Program-made: the position numbers and the translations under genes | The notes under the pieces: generated by a model | What the model was told of the DNA's origin: nothing | The model's database searches: none | Seen by the model: only the letters and a program-made list of their open reading frames with translations | Assembly: GCA_013396655.1 (NCBI GenBank) | Contig: WBMV01003156.1 | Span: forward strand, 1,430,065 to 1,494,064 | Direction of reading: 5' to 3' | Source of the DNA: Campylorhamphus procurvoides | Lineage: Eukaryota; Chordata; Aves; Passeriformes; Dendrocolaptidae | Length of the DNA: 64,000 bases | In this document: piece after piece, positions 59,253 through 64,000 of the stretch | Layout: the number at the start of each line of letters is the position of its first letter | Position numbering within the stretch: the first letter of the stretch is position 1

Positions 59253-62200
59253 CTGTGGTCTATTTGATACTAAAGCACCCAAAGGAAATTGCTCTGAGTT
59301 GGATCTTACAATCAGGTTGTGTCTAAGCCAGGAAATATTCCATCTATAAAAGCCTGTTATGCAATGTGTTTCAATTACAGGAGCTGTGGACTAACATTAT
59401 TACTGCACAGGCCAATTTAGCTAACATGTTCCTAAATGCATTACGATTTAAACTTTATAAAAAGAGCTTAAAACCAAATTGCTTGAATCATGCACTCATA
59501 CATTTATAGTTATGCATTGAAGATATAATTTCACTACCCTAAATATAACCACAGTATTAAATCAGACCATTTATGTGAGGAAGATTATTTACATATTTCC
59601 TCAGAATTAGTCACTCAGCTCATAAATTGAATTGTGGCTGTTGCATGTATTAAAATGCTAAAATCCCTTAAATATATTATTTCCTTTTCTGAGAAGTAGC
59701 AAAAACCTCTGCTTCTGCTTAATATTAATGCCCTTTGTTCAATGTGTTCATCAGGCCCAAAAGTTAAAAGATCAATTATAGAAATGCCCCAATCCTGAAT
59801 AAAACTAAACTGGTTTAAATATTCTGGTGAAAAGACTTCTGACTCTGCTTTGCTCAGCCTTCAATCTTTCACAGACTAAATGCTCATTGATTCCCCAGTC
59901 ACTCATAAAATGGAAAAGATGAATCATTTTGTCTGTTTTGCTTTTGCATGGCTTTTAGTGATTGTTATTCAGATTTTTGCATAGAACTCAGTCCCTTCAT
60001 GTCTTGTGTGCAGTGATACCTCTACCATTGCAACAGTGTGTATAGTGAATTAATACTGGACCCAAAACTTGCTTTTTTGCTGTGCATTTAGGAATATTTT
60101 TATTTGCAAATGAAGTAGGTGTATAACACTGACACCAAATGCCATGAAAAGGAAGCAGAAGAAGTTGAACAAATGATATGTGTCTGACACTGCTTTGGGA
60201 ATTTCTTTACTTTGTGTGGAAGGGACGGGTGAAAATTGAAACCATATTCTGAATCCAGGAAATAAATCTTGATTCTAATTTGTTTCTTTCTAGGAAAAGT
60301 GTGGCATACAAGGCTTGTGTGGCCAGGAGAGGTTTGAGATCTTCTAAACTCACTTAATCCAATCTTGTTCCTTTGTCTTTCTGAGTGATTTGATGTGCTG
60401 GAAGCCTGTGGAAAGCCTCCAATTAGGGCAAGAAATCAGCACTCCCTGACTCCACTGACATGGTCCATCAGCAGGCACAGCTTGAATTTCAGCTGATTAC
60501 CCACAGTGAGTTGTTCAGAGTCAATTGACAATGGAACAAAAGGCCAATAAGAAATCATTAATATATATTTTCAATAGAATAAATGCAAGAAAATAACATT
60601 ATTCTCTCTGCATTTTCTGCAAGCAAACAGAAAGAGGTATTGTCAAGCTAATTATTTGTGAGGATTGTGGGATACATTTTATCTGTTCAGATCCTGAAAG
60701 TCAAAGAAAATGTGTCTACTCTTATCTGTTTACTCAAATAATACAGTTTAAAGGTTCACAAGTTATTTTATCCCTTGCTTGTACACTTGCAGTAGATAAA
60801 AAATTCTGATCCTGCCTTTCATGTATCTTATAATATTTGTGTCAAAATTCACCTGGGTCTGAATCAAAAGCTATGCAAAATAGTTTATTGTACAGACTGT
60901 GAATAAATAATCATATATAAAATATAAAGCATTTGTATTTTGCATATCAGCTTAACAATTAGTTAAGATAAATATAAAATTTCAAATGTTGTAAATAATG
61001 ACAGGGTCTATATTTTCCCTTTTAAGAATAGAAGATAAATTCAATGTGTAGGACTGAAAAGTTCAGTCAAGAGATTCAAGAGGGGTTCTGATGGCAATTT
61101 TGTGAATGTTTTTTTCCCAGTTATATTTCTTTTGCATGACTTAAATATCCCTCCATTTTAGTTCAATTTCAGGGTTTGAGCCTGTTTGCATTTCTGTGAC
61201 TAGACAAAAAAAAATGCTTAGTGATTATTGTCCACCCACAATTTTCATCTTATTTTTTTTTTTAGATTGCTATCCCTTCTCATTTCTTATAGAGCAAAAC
61301 TGCACTCACAACTAAATTTAATGAAAGACAGAAAACCTATGGACCTCAGACAATTTAAATTATCGACTTTTCCGTGTTGCAATACACTTCTGAAGGATTG
61401 CTTTACAGGCTGACAAAGTTCTTTTCAATTCCCATACCATTTTGTATTTTATTTGTATGGAAAAAACTAATCAATACATCTGAAATAATTATCTTTTAAT
61501 GAGAGTTATCTATTCTTTCCCTCCATTCCTGGAACAGGAGTATGCAATTCAGAGATGACAGTTCTGTAATCCAAAGTCTTTTTATTCCCCAATGTGCTAT
61601 GGATCAGTCAAAGTTCCTTCACGTTTCTATACACTCTAATACATTTTCTGTTTCTGGAGAGTAGTTCTGAACAATTAACTTTACTTTGAAGAAATGAGAA
61701 GCTTTACAGCTGATGTTTTACATTCATCAAAATATGTCATGCTAGATGTAGTGAGCCTTTCTGCTAATTTACAGGAAAAGTGAACAAGGCTAAAAATTTG
61801 ATTCAAAGTAGTTCTAATGATGTGCATCATGAAGACTTCAAAGTTAAGCCTTAGTCAAGACATGGAAAAGGTACTAAATATGGCCTCAAAATATTGTGCC
61901 TAATATAAAGCTTATATAAAAATGCATCCGGCTACAAATTCAAATCAGGCAGAAAAAAAGGCAAGATCAGTAATTTCTACATGCTTTCTGCCCACAGTGC
62001 TGCATAGCTACTCTTTTCCCTTACAGCTCTCAGCTCAGAGGCAATAAACTATCTTCTTTTCCTTCTTCACTACCGATATAAGGTATTTTTCAAGGCAGAC
62101 AGCAAACATGGCTCCAGGTTTTATTAAAATTCAGAATTACAAAGCAGAAAATCTGTTCCTCCTTACAAGGCTTGCTGTACAAGGAACACCAAAATTATGA

Positions 62201-64000
62201 CCCTTCTTTCTGTCAAAGGTTCTGATCTTCATTTATCAAGTGCTATGAAATCTCAAAATTCAGCCAGCTCATCACTCAGTCTGAACAATGAAAGAGTACA
62301 GTGTCAAAGAGTCTCCAGTTCTCTCTGCCTTAAAAGCAAATTCAAGTCTTCCTTTTGCAAGTAGATCTGGACACAGTGCCTTTCATTTCATTGCCTCCAG
62401 ACTGCATTGTTACAGCTGTCACTAATGTAGAAATGAAGACAAATATGAACTCTATGCTTTGAATAAATCTGTTCCTTCAAAGGCTGCAGAACAGCACACC
62501 GTCACAGTAGGCTGTAAGGACCATGTGTGTGCTGGATGGAGTTCCACAAAATTGAATCCCAGGGTCTCAGTGGTAGCATGCCTTTAATCAGCACAAGCTG
62601 CTCTGAGGCATTTTGGATTGTTTGTTTGCTCCTCCATGCCCCACTCCCCCAACTCACTCAAATTTAGAGGCCTGATTTTTTAAAATCATTTGTTTTTCTG
62701 GCTTCCACTGCAGCTGATGCAACCAATGCTACAGCTGTGTTCATGTGGGACACCTCAGGTCACTCAGGCCAGAGGGAGATACTTGAGAAGCAGAGAAGTC
62801 AGGCATGGTATGGAGTCCATGTAAAGAGATTTAACTAATTCCAAATGGTTAAAAAAAGTCTTCGGGGCATTCTGCTAGGAAAAGCTTTCCCATAATATGA
62901 CTGTTCTCCTGTAAGTGTAAGGAATGAAAAATAACCAGTTATTTCTCTTCTCCATCTTTATTTTCAAGAGGAAGAGCAAGGAGACTTAGGAAAAGGACGC
63001 TGTCGAGAAAGCTGCCAGCTTTCTCTGTCCAAAGGAGAGCTGGAAGCCAGCTATCAGGGCTAGGCACACCTACACACTCAAACCATTACTCAGATGCAAA
63101 AATCCATTTAAACTTTACAAAAAATCCCTATCTGAGAATATCAAGCATTTTCCACATAATATTAGTATACTTCTCAACTGCAGTCCTTTCTCTTTATTAT
63201 TATTTCACCCCGTAAACTGAAACTGGGATACTAATATAAAATTGAAAGTATGACTTCTTCCTATGTAGCTCAGGAGAATCTTGGCAAAATACCATGATGT
63301 CTTTATTTGCTGTAAGTCTCTCTGATATTTAGACTTCATGGTAGGAAAATCTCTAGAGGAAATACTGAAAGGCAGTGATATGCATTTTAGCAAAAAAGCA
63401 GAATCTGAATATGCAGAATGACAAGCTACCTCAGAACTATTACATTTCTTCATTTCTACTTCCCTCTGTTCTCATAGGATCTCTGGAGTGACCACTCCAT
63501 TTATCAAAGTTACTATGCCTCTGGAGCTTCTAGACATTCCCTTCAGCATTTCATTTTCTCAAGGATTATGTCTTTAAAATTTGTACTATTCATGTAGCTG
63601 CCTTTCCTTGCACACTGACATTGTGCATCCTGGATCAAAGCAATTCACAGGAGTCTCAGGTTTCTCTCTTTTATTCAGTGCTTCCATTCTCTTTGCACTC
63701 TTTCCTCTCATCTAAACACAGTTTTTTAAGCTCTTTGCTCCTCATGCCTCCCAATTCCTGTGATCTGAATCCATCAGTCTCTTTCCCTAATTTCATTCTA
63801 GTGTCACTTTTTTTTATCTTCAGTTTCATCCCTGCCTATGGCTCCTGCGGTAGGAATTTACACAACCCCTTTGCTCTACATTTCACCACAGCACTCGGGG
63901 CTCCCACTCAGCTCTCCAAGGCTGTTTTCACCAAACACTGGCCCCTTCTGACTTTTCACTGTTTGTGCTTTACCAATCTCATCATTGCCTAGGCTTCTTT
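59253..64000. other. Unique AT-rich DNA with candidate regulatory stretches, no gene seen
   Basis: 59440-59800 and 60380-60660 are motif-dense AT-rich stretches free of simple repeats. A 123-codon plus frame at 63621-63992 is rich in Ser, Leu and Phe because the DNA is pyrimidine-rich, and it has no recognisable domain. The window ends in unannotated sequence. Confidence 0.5.
63005..63025. repeat. Perfect 9-bp inverted repeat
   Basis: GAGAAAGCT (63005-63013) and AGCTTTCTC (63017-63025) are exact reverse complements with a 3-base loop GCC. It is short enough to be chance. Confidence 0.85.

Noticed and set aside
62567..62600. Sequence resembling a tRNA A box or rodent B1-type SINE (GTGGTAGCATGCCTTTAATC)
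   Set aside because: No B box follows at the right distance, no cloverleaf can be drawn, and B1 elements do not occur in birds.
63621..63992. 123-codon Ser/Leu/Phe-rich frame as a membrane protein
   Set aside because: The hydrophobic look comes from pyrimidine-rich DNA. There is no clear helix pattern or known family.
1..64000. CRISPR arrays, operons, bacterial promoters, ribosome binding sites, phage genes
   Set aside because: The sequence is clearly vertebrate nuclear DNA with CR1 elements; no regularly spaced repeats or clustered long frames are present.

Overview
This is bird nuclear DNA, most likely an intergenic gene desert or part of a very long intron. I could not support a single protein-coding exon, rRNA, tRNA or other structured RNA gene in it. 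The bird assignment rests on several chicken-repeat-1 (CR1) LINE fragments. Three of them keep the typical avian CR1 3' end (a line such as 'ggtcccttccaacccaaa' followed by ATTCTATG-type units), and one has recognisable reverse-transcriptase motifs. A roughly 770-bp LTR-like block near the left end resembles passerine endogenous-retrovirus LTRs as I remember them. Songbird is therefore an inference, not a demonstration.

Layout. 1-3152 is AT-rich single-copy DNA with a poly-T tract and a G-rich tract. 3153-3924 is the probable solo LTR, on the minus strand. 3925-27869 is mostly unique AT-rich DNA holding a CR1 3' end (6500-6660, plus), an old CR1 piece (10660-10860, minus), short tandem duplications, microsatellites and one old MIR-like SINE (23285-23450). 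27870-29800 is the most repeat-dense part: a decayed minus-strand CR1 of about 1.1 kb with RT remnants, then a second, older minus-strand CR1 copy. 29800-44946 is again mainly unique, with G-rich tracts, a second MIR-like fragment (31785-31930), and two short CR1 3' ends on opposite strands near 34.6-34.9 kb. 44947-45548 and 54445-54813 are two plus-strand CR1 3' portions. The rest, to 64000, is AT-rich unique DNA with several perfect inverted repeats and a few stretches that look like candidate non-coding regulatory elements, because they hold clustered POU-like or SOX/TCF-like motifs.

Open reading frames are short everywhere. The longest is 154 codons at 56913-57377, no longer than expected by chance in 64 kb of AT-rich DNA, and none carries a domain I recognise. 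The repeats are dead: they have stops, frameshifts and deletions. Nothing here works together as a pathway or system. I looked for a novel system and did not find one. The sequence-level observations most worth checking are the POU-motif/palindrome cluster near 49.23 kb, the perfect hairpins at 53.91 and 43.80 kb, four G-quadruplex-type tracts all on the plus strand, and the MIR-like relics.
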